DNA of 64,000 nucleotides, taken from Variovorax sp. Root411 (GTDB lineage: Bacteria; Pseudomonadota; Gammaproteobacteria; Burkholderiales; Burkholderiaceae_C). Numbering within the stretch: position 1 is the first letter of the stretch; every line of letters begins with the position of its first letter. The notes beneath the pieces were generated by a model that did no database searches, was not told where the DNA came from, and was given only the letters and a program-made list of their open reading frames with translations. Below, piece after piece: positions 20,522 through 29,246 of this stretch. The translations under genes and the position numbers were made by a program. Location of the stretch: assembly GCF_001425205.1 (NCBI RefSeq), contig NZ_LMDW01000012.1, positions 397,479 through 461,478 of the forward strand. The letters run 5' to 3'.

Positions 20522-21091
20522 TTACTCTGGAGATGTGCCGGGGGCGCCGGACTTTTCGTTCGCGGCTTCCACAGCCTTCGCCACGGCCGGGTTCGGTGCC
20601 GATGCGAGCGACTTGAGGAGCCCGGGGTTCTGCAGCGCTTGCGCAATCAGCTGCTCCGCGCCGTTCTTGCCGTCCATGTACGAGAGCAGGTTCGACAGCT
20701 CGGTGCGCGCCTCGAGCAGTTGTTGCAGCGCGCCGACCTGGCGGGCGATGCGCGCGGGCGAGAAGTCGTCCATGCTGTCGAAGGTGATGTCGACGTTCAT
20801 CTGGCCGTCGCCGGTGAGCGTGTTGGGCACCTGGAAGGCGACGCGCGGCTTGATGGACTTCATGCGTTCGTCGAAGTTGTCGATGTCCACCGCCATGAAC
20901 TCGCGCTCGCCGAGGTCGGGCATCGGGTCGATCTGCTTGCCCGCGAGATCGGCGATGACGCCCATCACGAAGGGCAGCTGGATCTTGCGTTCGCTGCCGT
21001 AGATCTCGACGTCGTATTCGATCTGCACACGCGGCGCGCGGTTGCGCGCGATGAACTTCTGACCACTGTTTCTGACACGGTTGTCTGCCAT
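20522..21091 (-). CDS. tssB: TssB, small sheath subunit
   Basis: 189 residues. The family segments RAPRVQIEYDVEIYGSERK, LPFVMGVIADLAGK and FMAVDIDNFDERMKSIKPR are all present, followed by the helix that pairs with TssC. The Pro/Ala-rich C-terminal tail is somewhat longer than usual. AGAGGAAG precedes the ATG. It is followed by tssC after 24 bp and preceded by tssA after 84 bp. Confidence 0.95.
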   Translation of the reverse strand: MADNRVRNSGQKFIARNRAPRVQIEYDVEIYGSERKIQLPFVMGVIADLAGKQIDPMPDLGEREFMAVDIDNFDERMKSIKPRVAFQVPNTLTGDGQMNVDITFDSMDDFSPARIARQVGALQQLLEARTELSNLLSYMDGKNGAEQLIAQALQNPGLLKSLASAPNPAVAKAVEAANEKSGAPGTSPE

Positions 21092-21175
21092 AAGCTTCCT
21101 CTTGAATCTGTAATGCGTGTGGGTGCGGTCCCGGTGGCCTGCCGGCCCGCGGAGCGCCCGACGGCTTGCGCCTAG

Positions 21176-22273
21176 TTATTCCGCGCTGCCCCCAACGTTC
21201 AGCGGACGTCCTGCAAGGCTCTCTATCTTTTGCAATCCCTCGGGCACGAGCTCTTCGATGATCTGGAAGAAGTTCAGGTCCATCAGCCGCTGTGCTCTTC
21301 GTATCAGCATGGGCGCCGGATGACTGGGCTCCATGCGCTCCAGGTACTGGCAGGCCTTCTCCAACACCAGCTGCACATCATCGCGAGTCGATATTTCAAT
21401 ATCTTTAACGAGCGCCGCGCGCGGGCCCGCGCTGCCGTTGGCTGTGCCCGCGACGGCGCCGCTTGCCTTCGGTGCCGCAACACCCGCTCCCTGCGGATCG
21501 GCTCCAGAGTGGGCTTCACCGGCCTCCACCCGCTCACCCTGCGCCTGTTCGGGCAGCAGCTGGACCACGGTGCGCAGCGAACGTTCGAGCCGCGAGAAGT
21601 CCGGCGCCCAGCTCTGGCCGAGCGCGCGCTCGCAGGTCTCGCGAATGCGCTGCAGCAGGTCGAGCGCCGCGCGCAACGCCACCACCGGGGGCGCCGCTTT
21701 CTCGTGCGCGCGCCTCGCCGCATCCCTCAGCCGACCAATGCCGCCCGGGTAATCGATCTGATGGTCGGTCTTGCTCGAATCGAGCAAGGCTTCGACCTGT
21801 CGCAGGCTCATCGATGCGCCGCCGTCTTCGAGCAGCCGGGCATCGCGCACGCTGCGCCCGAGCCCCTCGGCTTCGGCCAGCGCGGCCAGTGCATTCATGC
21901 GCGGCAGCGGGTCTTCGAAGTCGCCATCGACGACGCGTGGATGCACGTCGTTCCAGAATTTCTGCAGCACGGCATCGACGAGTTGCAGCCCGTCGACGTA
22001 GCCCGGCAATCCACGGTTTTCGGTCCAGGCCAGCGTGAGGGGCACCAGCACGCGCAGGTCGCGCGTACGCGTGCACAGCTGCTTCGCGATGCGCTCCACG
22101 CGTGCCCAGTCGGGCGGCTCCGCGGGAATGATCGTCGAGCCGAATTGCTGCTCGCGCTTACCTGTTGTTGCCTGGTGCAACGCCATGAAATCGGGGTCGT
22201 ATTCCAGGTCTTCCCCACATGAAAGGGGGCCTTCCACAGGCAGCTGCAATAGATCGATCTCGCTCGTCGACAA
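21176..22273 (-). CDS. tssA: TssA cap protein
   Basis: 365 residues. The N-terminal ImpA domain (about 8-150) starts LLQLPVEGPLSCGEDLEYD and includes LRVLVPLTLAWTENRGLPGY. The C-terminal part (about 290-365), with LEKACQYLERMEPSHPAPML, matches the short-type TssA end; a Pro/Ala-rich linker separates them. TssA organises tail sheath growth. The start is TTG, supported by a GGGAGAAGAGG site right upstream and by no better ATG before the conserved domain. It is the first gene of the T6SS minus-strand run, so the promoter is expected at 22274-22412. Confidence 0.9.
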   Translation of the reverse strand: MSTSEIDLLQLPVEGPLSCGEDLEYDPDFMALHQATTGKREQQFGSTIIPAEPPDWARVERIAKQLCTRTRDLRVLVPLTLAWTENRGLPGYVDGLQLVDAVLQKFWNDVHPRVVDGDFEDPLPRMNALAALAEAEGLGRSVRDARLLEDGGASMSLRQVEALLDSSKTDHQIDYPGGIGRLRDAARRAHEKAAPPVVALRAALDLLQRIRETCERALGQSWAPDFSRLERSLRTVVQLLPEQAQGERVEAGEAHSGADPQGAGVAAPKASGAVAGTANGSAGPRAALVKDIEISTRDDVQLVLEKACQYLERMEPSHPAPMLIRRAQRLMDLNFFQIIEELVPEGLQKIESLAGRPLNVGGSAE

Positions 22274-22374
22274 CCTCTTCTCCCTTGTTCGCCGTTTTCA
22301 AACAGCAGCGATCTTGAGGGGAACCAGAGGCGCGGTCAACAGCAACAGACTGCAACGCGAACCGTATGAATCAC

Positions 22375-22393
22375 AAAGGAGTACAACTCCTTT
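22375..22393 (-). terminator. Hairpin downstream of the FAH-family gene
   Basis: A perfect 8-bp stem AAAGGAGT-ACA-ACTCCTTT lies in the 139-bp gap between the FAH-family gene and tssA. On the plus strand it is followed by TAATATT, on the minus strand by GTGATTC. It probably separates the nic-type run from the T6SS run. The rest of the gap shows no clear promoter boxes. Confidence 0.45.
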
Positions 22394-22412
22394 TAATATT
22401 CAAACAGAACGT

Positions 22413-23606
22413 CTACATGTTCACACTCAGCAGACCGCGTTCACCCAGATTACGCATCAACGCACTGATGCCAAATGTCCACATCGGCGCCTGATGGGCG
22501 TACACCACACGATTGACGAGAGCGCCGAGTTCGGGCGCTGCAATGCGCACGCGGTCGCCCACGACATGGGTGAATCCTTGCCCAGGTCCGTGACGGTCCT
22601 GTGTCGGCGCGAACATCGTGCCCAGAAACAACATGAAGCCATCAGGGTAGGCGTGATGCTTGCCCACGGTCTGCGCCACGAGATCGAGCGGGTCGCGGCT
22701 GATCTTCGACAGCGAACTCGAGCCCTCGAGCTTGAAGCCCTCGGGGCCGGTCACTTCCAGCGCGACGGTGATGCGGCGCACGTCCTCGATGCCGAAGTGC
22801 GCATCGAACAAGCGGATGAAGGGGCCGATCGCGCACGAGGCGTTGTTGTCCTTGGCCTTGCCGAGCAGCAGTGCGCTGCGGCCTTCGAAGTCGCGCAGGT
22901 TGACGTCGTTGCCGAGCGCGGCGCCGAGCGTCTCGCCGCGGCTGTTGACGGCGAGCACGACCTCCGGCTCGGGGTTGTTCCACACCGAGCCCGAATGGAT
23001 GCCGACATCGGCGCCCGTGCCCACGGCAGCGAGCACCGGGGCCTTGGTGAAGATCTCGGCGTCGGGGCCGATGCCGACTTCGAGGTACTGCGACCACACG
23101 CCCTGCGCGATCAGCACGTCCTTGACCTTCATGGCCTCGGGCGAGCCCGGCACGATGTCGGCGAGGTTGTCGCCGAGCACGCCGCCGATGGCCGCGCGCG
23201 TGGCCTCGGCCTTCGAGGCGTCACCGCGCGCCTGCTCCTCGATCACGCGTTCGAGCAGGCTCGCGACGAAGGTGACGCCGCTGGCCTTGATGGCCTGCAG
23301 GTCGCAGGGCGCGAGCAGCCAGGGCTTGCCGGTGTCGCGTGCGCTCTCGTCGCTGTTGGCGATGGCCTCGTCGAGCGAGGCGATGCGCGGGGCGCTGCGC
23401 AATGCACGGCGAACGGCTTCGGCAGGCGCCTCCTTGCCTTCGAGCAGGTCGCTCATGGTCGGCGCGAGCCTCGACAGGTCGTACAGGTCGCCTTCGTGCA
23501 CGGCCACCAGCACGGGGCCCACGCCGGGTTGCCAGAGACGGCCGACGAGGGTGGCGCGTTCGGCGTCGCGGGGCAGGCTGGAAGAAGCTGAAAGATCGAG
23601 CGGCAT
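22413..23606 (-). CDS. Fumarylacetoacetate hydrolase (FAH) family enzyme
   Basis: 397 residues. The FAH catalytic domain occupies about 160-390, with the metal-ligand region WNNPEPEVVLAVNSRGE and the FAxLLGKAKDNNASCAIGP-type block. The N-terminal 100 residues are a small extra domain. The overall length and C-terminal end resemble 2-keto-3-deoxy-sugar-acid dehydratases of this superfamily as much as C-C hydrolases. It is the last gene of the nic-type run, 87 bp after the nicB-like gene. A role after ring opening is possible, but a sugar-acid role unrelated to nicotinate cannot be excluded. Confidence 0.75.
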   Translation of the reverse strand: MPLDLSASSSLPRDAERATLVGRLWQPGVGPVLVAVHEGDLYDLSRLAPTMSDLLEGKEAPAEAVRRALRSAPRIASLDEAIANSDESARDTGKPWLLAPCDLQAIKASGVTFVASLLERVIEEQARGDASKAEATRAAIGGVLGDNLADIVPGSPEAMKVKDVLIAQGVWSQYLEVGIGPDAEIFTKAPVLAAVGTGADVGIHSGSVWNNPEPEVVLAVNSRGETLGAALGNDVNLRDFEGRSALLLGKAKDNNASCAIGPFIRLFDAHFGIEDVRRITVALEVTGPEGFKLEGSSSLSKISRDPLDLVAQTVGKHHAYPDGFMLFLGTMFAPTQDRHGPGQGFTHVVGDRVRIAAPELGALVNRVVYAHQAPMWTFGISALMRNLGERGLLSVNM

Positions 23607-23693
23607 GGCGTGGTGTCTCCGTGAGTTTGTGTGCGCTACGTTGCATCGTAGCGGCGCAGCGGAAAGACGACGCGGCCGGCCGCTCCTTTTGTG

Positions 23694-26600
23694 TCAGTGC
23701 CGCGCGGCACGCACGCGCGCCACTTCGGCGGGCAGGTTGGCCCACGCGGGCTCCTGCGGTGCGAAGCGCGCGCGCATGTAGCCGGCGAGTTCGGCGATCT
23801 GCCGGTCGTCGAGCGCCTCGCGGAACGCGGGCATGAAGCCGATGTCGCGGCTCGCGGGGTCGCGCACGCCGTCGAGGATGGTGCGCAGCAGGTTGTCGGG
23901 CCGCGCGCTCGTGAGGTTGCTGTTGAGGGCCAGTGGCGTGTTCACGCCGAGCAGCGTGGGGCCGTTGCCGTCGTGGTGGCAGGAGGCGCAAGCGCTGTCG
24001 AACATGCGCTGCGCGGGACCGAGAAGCTGGCCTTGGGTGCGCGCCGCGTTGTCGATGGCCTGTTGCGCGAGCACTTGCGGCTCGGCCACCGGAGCGGGAT
24101 TGAACGAGCCGAGGTACACGGCCATCGCGCGCACATCGTCGTCGGGCACCTGCGCGAGTTCGCGCACCACCTCGGCCATCGGTCCGCCCGCGATACCGTG
24201 GCGCGGCGAATGACCGTTTCGCAGGTAGCGGTACAGCGCGTCGGTGTCCCACGGCGCGGCGGCCTTCGACAACTGCGTGAGTGCGGGCGCCTCCCAGCCG
24301 TCGACCACCGCGCCCGAGAGGAACGCGCTGCCGCCCTGTTCTGCACCCAGCGCGTTGCGCGGCGTGTGGCATGCGCCGCAATGACCCAGGCCGTTGACGA
24401 GGTACGCGCCCCGGTTCCACTCGGCGCTTTGCGTGGGCACGAGTTGCAGCGGCGCGGGATCGTGGAACAGCGCGTTCCAGCCGGCCATGAGCGGGCGCAA
24501 GTTGAACGGAAACCTGAGTTCGGACTTCGGCGTTTCCGCGCGTACAGCAGGCATCGACATGAAGTACGCATAGAGCGCCTGCAGGTCATCGTCGCTGGTC
24601 TTGGCGAACGCGGTGTAGGGAAACGCGGGATACAGGTAGTGGCCGTCGCGCGAGACGCCTTCGCGCATCGCGCGCTGGAAGGCGCTGAAGGACCAGCGGC
24701 CGAGGCCCGTGTCCGCATCGGGCGTGAGGTTGGTGGTGTAGAGCGTGCCGAAGGGCGTCTCCATCGCGCGGCCGCCCGCATTCGGTGCGCCGCCGGGCGC
24801 GGTGTGGCACACGGCGCAGTCGCCGGCGGCGGCGAGCACGCGGCCGCGGTCGATGGTGGACTGGCTGTAGACGGGGGCGGTGAGCGATACGGGCGCGATG
24901 GCGGAGCGCCAGCCGAGCAGGCCGGCGATGATGCCGAGGCCGCCGATGAAGAGTGCGGCGCCGGTGGCCCATACGCCCTTCTTCTTGGGCCAGATGGCTC
25001 CCGCATTGCTCCTTCCCCTCCCGGGGGAAGGCTGGGATGGGGGCACGGCAGCGCCACCATTCGTACGCCGCTCGCCCCCACCCCCGCCCTCCCCCGGAGG
25101 GGGAGGGAGAAATTCCCCATTCAATGCGGCCAGCACCGTCTCCGGCGTAAACGGCGGCGATCTGAACCTCACCCCCGTCGCATCGAAGATCGCATTCGCG
25201 ATCGCCGCCGTCCCCGGCACCGACGACGATTCGCCCGCGCCCAGCGAAGGCTCGCCAGGCCGCGGCATGTGCATCACCTCGATCACCGGCACGTCGCGGA
25301 AATTGATGATCGGATAGCTGCCCCACTCGCGGCTCGCGACCACGCCGGAAGGCAACACACCAGGCAATTGCGCACCGCCAGACCCACTCTGCGGCGCGAA
25401 CTGCACCTGCTCCTTCAGCGCCCGGCTCGTGGTCTGGATCACGTTGCCGTGCACCTGGTGCTCGACACCCGCCGGGTTGACCAGCAAGCCCGCATCGTGC
25501 CCCACCACCACGCGGCGCACGTGCACCTCGCCGGTCTTGCGGTTGACCTCGACATCGGCCACCCATGCGGCCCACGCCGCACCGAAGCCCGGCCACTTGC
25601 TGTGGACGTAGCGCGCATACGCGAAGCCTTGCCCGAAGAGAACGTCGCCGCCCTCCCCGAGCCCGCCATCGGCGTTTTCCTGCGGTCCGGTGCGCATGCG
25701 CCAGCCGGCCTTCTGCGCGGTCGCCTGCACGAGCTCGATCGCGCGCGGATCGTCCAGGTGCCGCAGCCGGAACTGCACCGGATCGACACCCGCCGCCGTG
25801 GCGAGCTCATCGATGTACGACTCGTGCGCGAACGAACTCGGCAGCGCCGACACGCCGCGCAGCCACGAGGCGCGCACGATCGGCGCCATGTCGTTGACCT
25901 TCACGCGCAGGTTGTCGTAGCTGTAGGGCGGGCGCGCCGTGCGGTCGCCCATCTCGTAGGCCTGCGCCACCGGCTCGATGGTGCACGTGAGCAGTAGCGC
26001 GAGCGTCGGTGCGCCGTTCGAGGGGTAGGAGGTTTCGAAGTCGTAGGCGGCAACGCGGCCATCGGCCATCAGGCCGCCGTCGATCTCCATGAGCTGCGCG
26101 GCGCCCTTGGGCTCCCAGGCATGCTCCTGCTCGCGCGTGAGCTGCACACGCACCGGCGCGCCGACGGCACGCGCGAGCAAGGCGGCATCGGCGGCCACGT
26201 CGTCGGCGCCGTTGCGGCCGTAGCAGCCTGCGGCTTCCATGCGGATGACGTCGACCTGCACGTCCTCCACGTCCATGAGCTTCGCGAGATCGGCGCGCAG
26301 CACGTGCGGGTTCTGCGAGCCGGCCCAGCACCGCAGCTGCATGCCGCTGGTGTCATCAGGCTGCCACTCGGCCAGCGCGCACGACGGGCCGATGGACGCG
26401 TGCATCTGGTACGGCCACACATACGTGCGGTGCATCGGCTGCGCGGCCGCGGCGATCGCGCCATCCACATCGCCTTCATCGACCAGCAGGCGCTGCGTCG
26501 AGGGGTTGTCGCGCAGCGCCTGTGCAAGGTCGCCGAGGTCGGGCATGCCGGGCCACGGCTTCCACGCGACGCGCAGTTCGCGCAGCGCCTGCTCGGCGTG

Positions 26601-27434
26601 CTCCTCGCGTTCGGCCACGATGCCGATGAAATCGCGGATGACGACCACGGCGCGTATGCCGGGGATGTGTGCAATCGACGATTCGTCCACCGACTCGAGC
26701 GTGTTGCCGATGAACTCGCCATGGTCCGCGCCCGCATACGGCGGACGCACCACGCGGCCATGCAGCATGCCGGGCACGCGCATGTCGTGCACGAACACGA
26801 GCTCGCCTGCCAGCTTGGCCGGAATGTCGACGCGCGCCTGCCGCGTACCGACCACGCGGTAGTCGGCGGGGTCCTTGGGCTGCGCCTGCGGATCGAGCCG
26901 CAGCACGGTGCGCTGGCCGGCCACGAGCTCGGCGTAGCTGACGCGGCGGTCCGGTGCCTCGGTGACGCGCACCATGCCGTTGCGCGTTTGCAGCGCATCG
27001 GCGGCCACGCCGATGCGCTCGGCCGCGCGTGCGAGCAGCCACGCGCGCGCCTGCGCGGCGGCAAGGCGCAGCGGCTGCGCATGGATCTGGATCGACGCGC
27101 TCGCGATGGTCGCGCCCTGGTTGGGCGCGCACGCTGTGTCGCCGAGCATCACACGCACACAGGGCGTGCCGAGGTCGAGCTCCTCGGCCACGATCTGCCC
27201 GAGCGCGGTCTGGATGCCGGTGCCCAGGTCGACGTGGCCGTTGAGTGCACAGGCGCTGCCGTCGTCCCACACGGCGAGCAGGATTTCGTCGCCCTCGATG
27301 GGGTTGCCTGCGACGAAGGCTGGCTGCCCATTGGCGGTCGGCGGCGCGGGTGGGGTCTCGCGCACCACCAGCAGAACGCCGTCGGAAGCGAGGAATTCGG
27401 CGCGCGTGCGCGGAAGATCGGCGCGGCGCGTCAT
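23694..27434 (-). CDS. nicB: NicB-like nicotinate dehydrogenase, molybdopterin plus cytochrome c subunit
   Basis: 1246 residues. Residues about 1-770 are a xanthine-dehydrogenase-type molybdopterin subunit (NGHVDLGTG near 65, NQGATIASAS near 95, and the late GAGESS with the expected active-site Glu near 735). A low-complexity linker at about 775-810 is encoded by a repeat element, a transmembrane helix lies near 820-843, then three CxxCH heme sites at 873, 1019 and 1149. This is the architecture of NicB of Pseudomonas putida, which hydroxylates nicotinate at C6 and passes electrons to cytochromes. The ATG at 27434 is chosen; the longer ORF extension is repeat-encoded. The substrate could be another N-heterocycle. 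Confidence 0.85.
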   Translation of the reverse strand: MTRRADLPRTRAEFLASDGVLLVVRETPPAPPTANGQPAFVAGNPIEGDEILLAVWDDGSACALNGHVDLGTGIQTALGQIVAEELDLGTPCVRVMLGDTACAPNQGATIASASIQIHAQPLRLAAAQARAWLLARAAERIGVAADALQTRNGMVRVTEAPDRRVSYAELVAGQRTVLRLDPQAQPKDPADYRVVGTRQARVDIPAKLAGELVFVHDMRVPGMLHGRVVRPPYAGADHGEFIGNTLESVDESSIAHIPGIRAVVVIRDFIGIVAEREEHAEQALRELRVAWKPWPGMPDLGDLAQALRDNPSTQRLLVDEGDVDGAIAAAAQPMHRTYVWPYQMHASIGPSCALAEWQPDDTSGMQLRCWAGSQNPHVLRADLAKLMDVEDVQVDVIRMEAAGCYGRNGADDVAADAALLARAVGAPVRVQLTREQEHAWEPKGAAQLMEIDGGLMADGRVAAYDFETSYPSNGAPTLALLLTCTIEPVAQAYEMGDRTARPPYSYDNLRVKVNDMAPIVRASWLRGVSALPSSFAHESYIDELATAAGVDPVQFRLRHLDDPRAIELVQATAQKAGWRMRTGPQENADGGLGEGGDVLFGQGFAYARYVHSKWPGFGAAWAAWVADVEVNRKTGEVHVRRVVVGHDAGLLVNPAGVEHQVHGNVIQTTSRALKEQVQFAPQSGSGGAQLPGVLPSGVVASREWGSYPIINFRDVPVIEVMHMPRPGEPSLGAGESSSVPGTAAIANAIFDATGVRFRSPPFTPETVLAALNGEFLPPPPGEGGGGGERRTNGGAAVPPSQPSPGRGRSNAGAIWPKKKGVWATGAALFIGGLGIIAGLLGWRSAIAPVSLTAPVYSQSTIDRGRVLAAAGDCAVCHTAPGGAPNAGGRAMETPFGTLYTTNLTPDADTGLGRWSFSAFQRAMREGVSRDGHYLYPAFPYTAFAKTSDDDLQALYAYFMSMPAVRAETPKSELRFPFNLRPLMAGWNALFHDPAPLQLVPTQSAEWNRGAYLVNGLGHCGACHTPRNALGAEQGGSAFLSGAVVDGWEAPALTQLSKAAAPWDTDALYRYLRNGHSPRHGIAGGPMAEVVRELAQVPDDDVRAMAVYLGSFNPAPVAEPQVLAQQAIDNAARTQGQLLGPAQRMFDSACASCHHDGNGPTLLGVNTPLALNSNLTSARPDNLLRTILDGVRDPASRDIGFMPAFREALDDRQIAELAGYMRARFAPQEPAWANLPAEVARVRAARH
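25007..25112. repeat. Palindromic ~106-bp repeat inside the nicB-like gene
   Basis: Its reverse complement aligns with 37031-37140 at roughly 85% identity. Both ends are palindromic (CTTCCCCTCCCGGGGGAAG-type and CCTCCCCCGGAGGGGGAGG-type). It lies in frame in the nicB-like gene and encodes the Pro/Gly-rich residues at about 775-810 between the molybdenum and heme parts. Confidence 0.85.
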
Positions 27435-27438
27435 GGCT

Positions 27439-27556
27439 GTTGCCCCCTCTCCCTCCGGGAGAGGGTTGGGGTGAGGGCCAGCGGCAGTACCGAAGACTGT
27501 GCCTGTGCGAAGGCCCCTGCCCTCACCCTGGCCCTCTCCCGGAGGGAGAGGGAACA
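27439..27556. repeat. Palindromic ~118-bp repeat between nicA-like and nicB-like genes
   Basis: Flanking palindromes CCCTCTCCCTCCGGGAGAGGG and its reverse at the far end enclose about 70 bp. It takes up almost all of the 133-bp gap between the two subunit genes and begins 5 bp from the nicB start codon. It is a more diverged member of the family seen at 25007 and 37031. It can form a strong mRNA structure next to the nicB ribosome site. Confidence 0.8.
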
Positions 27557-27567
27557 AGACCACCGGC

Positions 27568-28068
27568 TCATGGAGCCACCTTTGCGCGCATGCGGAAGGC
27601 CGCGCGCTGCACCGCATCGAGTATTTCGATGTGCGTGCCGCAACGGCACAGATTGCCCGATAGCTCGCTGCGGATGCGCGCCTCGCTCGCGTCCGGATCG
27701 CGCGCGAGCAAGGCGGCCGCCTGCATCACCATGCCGTTGAGACAGTAGCCGCACTGCGCAGCCTGCGCGTCTTCGAACGCGGCCTGCACCGGATGCCAGT
27801 CGCCGCGCGCGCCCAACCCCTCGAGCGTGGTGACCGCACGCCCCGCCACGCCGTGCGCAGGAATCACGCACGAGCGCGCCGCCACGCCGTCGACATGCAC
27901 CGTGCACGCGCCGCACTGCCCCAGCCCGCAGCCGTACTTGGGGCCGTTCAGCCCCAGGTCGTTGCGCAGCAGGTGCAGCAGCGTCGCCTCGCGCGGCACG
28001 CCCTCGATCGATTGCGCCCGGCCGTTGACCAGCAGGTGCAGCGGCTCAGCGCCGCAACTGTCCGTCAC
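27568..28068 (-). CDS. nicA: NicA-like 2Fe-2S subunit of nicotinate dehydrogenase
   Basis: 166 residues, with the two cluster motifs of the small subunit of molybdenum hydroxylases: the plant-type YGCGLGQCGACTVHVDG near residue 46-62 and the second QCGYCLNGM with GNLCRCGTH near 108 and 142. It passes electrons from the molybdopterin subunit to the hemes. The start is GTG, 23 bp inside the end of the preceding binding-protein gene. The nicB-like gene follows after a repeat. The pair lacks a separate FAD subunit, as in NicAB. Confidence 0.88.
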   Translation of the reverse strand: MTDSCGAEPLHLLVNGRAQSIEGVPREATLLHLLRNDLGLNGPKYGCGLGQCGACTVHVDGVAARSCVIPAHGVAGRAVTTLEGLGARGDWHPVQAAFEDAQAAQCGYCLNGMVMQAAALLARDPDASEARIRSELSGNLCRCGTHIEILDAVQRAAFRMRAKVAP

Positions 28069-29206
28069 GGGTGTACATCTCCAGGTCCACGAAGGTCGAG
28101 CCGTTGTGGTTCTTCGCGCTGTACTCGATGGGGAAGTCGCCGAAGCGCGTGCTGCCGATGCTCTCCAGCCCGGCGATGAAGCTGTCGCGCGTGAGCGTCT
28201 TGCCCGCGCGGCGCAAGCCCTCGGCCATCACGCGCGCGACGATGTAGCCCTCCAGCGCGGTGTAGCTGTCGATCTTCTCGCCGAACTCCGCGCGGTCGCG
28301 CTGGTAGTCGGCCACGATGGGCACGCGCTGCGCCGTCGGCGGCGGCACGATGCTGGCCGTGACCAGCCCCGCGAGCTTGCCGTCGAGCCGCTTGGCCGAG
28401 CCGGCCGCGTCGGTGATGCCGACAGACAGCGTGTACAGCGGCGAGCCCACGCCGTTCGCGCGGTAGTCGCGCATGAACACCTCGACCATGCGGCCGGCCA
28501 TGATCATCACGACCGCGCCGGGCTTGGCTTCGGCAAGGCTGGTGGCGACCTGCTTCGCGTCTTCCGCAGTGATCGCGAGCGGCAGCGTTTTCACGACCTG
28601 CACCTTGTAGTCGGCCGCCAGTTCCTCGCAGGTGGCGAGGTTCGACTTGCCGAAGGGGCTGTCCTGGTACACCACGGCGATCGACGAAATGCCGATGGTC
28701 GAGAGGTGGCTGATGATCTTGCGCAGCTCCAGGTCGTAGCCTGCGCGCACGTGGAACAGGTAGCGGTTGACCTTGGCGCGGAACGAGCTGGTGCCCACCA
28801 GCGGCGCGAACATCGGCACGCCGGCCTTCTCCGCGAGCGGCATCGCGGCTGCGAGGTTGCCGGTGGCCACGTAGCCGGTGAGCGCGAAGACCTTGTCCTC
28901 GTCGATCAGCTTCGCGGTGTTGGCGGCTGTCTTCGCCGGGTCGTAGGCATCGTCGTAAGTGACGAGTTCGATCTTGCGGCCGTTGACGCCGCCCGACTTG
29001 TTGACACGGTCGAAGTACAGCTTGATGCCCGCCCGGTAGTCGATGCCGAAGTCTTTCGCCGGCCCGCTGAGCACGGCCGACTGGCCGATGCGGATGGTGG
29101 TGTCGGACACGCCGTTTTCAGCGCGTGCCGATCGAAGAAGTCCGGGGCCGAGCGCCAGCGCTGCGCCGCCCGCCACCATGGCGCGCCTTGATATCGAAAG
29201 CTTCAT
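28046..29206 (-). CDS. Branched-chain-type ABC binding protein, probably Tat-exported
   Basis: 386 residues of the periplasmic-binding family 6 (LivJ-like): TIRIGQSAVLSGPAKDFG, then VNGRKIELVTYDDAYDP and the LAEAKPGAVVMI hinge region. The N-terminus SRRAMVAGGAALALGPG with cleavage near ARA is a twin-arginine signal. It is the second such binding protein in the run, separated from the permease genes by the nicotinamidase-like gene. Its neighbours suggest it binds a pyridine compound or pathway intermediate; the ligand is not visible in the sequence. A longer in-frame ORF upstream was rejected because the signal peptide fixes the start. Confidence 0.85.
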   Translation of the reverse strand: MKLSISRRAMVAGGAALALGPGLLRSARAENGVSDTTIRIGQSAVLSGPAKDFGIDYRAGIKLYFDRVNKSGGVNGRKIELVTYDDAYDPAKTAANTAKLIDEDKVFALTGYVATGNLAAAMPLAEKAGVPMFAPLVGTSSFRAKVNRYLFHVRAGYDLELRKIISHLSTIGISSIAVVYQDSPFGKSNLATCEELAADYKVQVVKTLPLAITAEDAKQVATSLAEAKPGAVVMIMAGRMVEVFMRDYRANGVGSPLYTLSVGITDAAGSAKRLDGKLAGLVTASIVPPPTAQRVPIVADYQRDRAEFGEKIDSYTALEGYIVARVMAEGLRRAGKTLTRDSFIAGLESIGSTRFGDFPIEYSAKNHNGSTFVDLEMYTRDGQLRR

Positions 29207-29246
29207 GCGTCTTTTTCTCAGGTTGTCGTCGTTAGGGAACGTTCGC

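Noticed and set aside
22274..22412. Sigma-54 promoter for the T6SS run
   Set aside because: I looked for GG-N10-GC pairs with the TGGCAC-TTGC pattern on the minus strand and found none convincing.
27435..27617. N-terminal extension of the nicB-like protein
   Set aside because: It is translated from the palindromic repeat and from the end of the nicA-like gene. The family N-terminus starts at the ATG at 27434.
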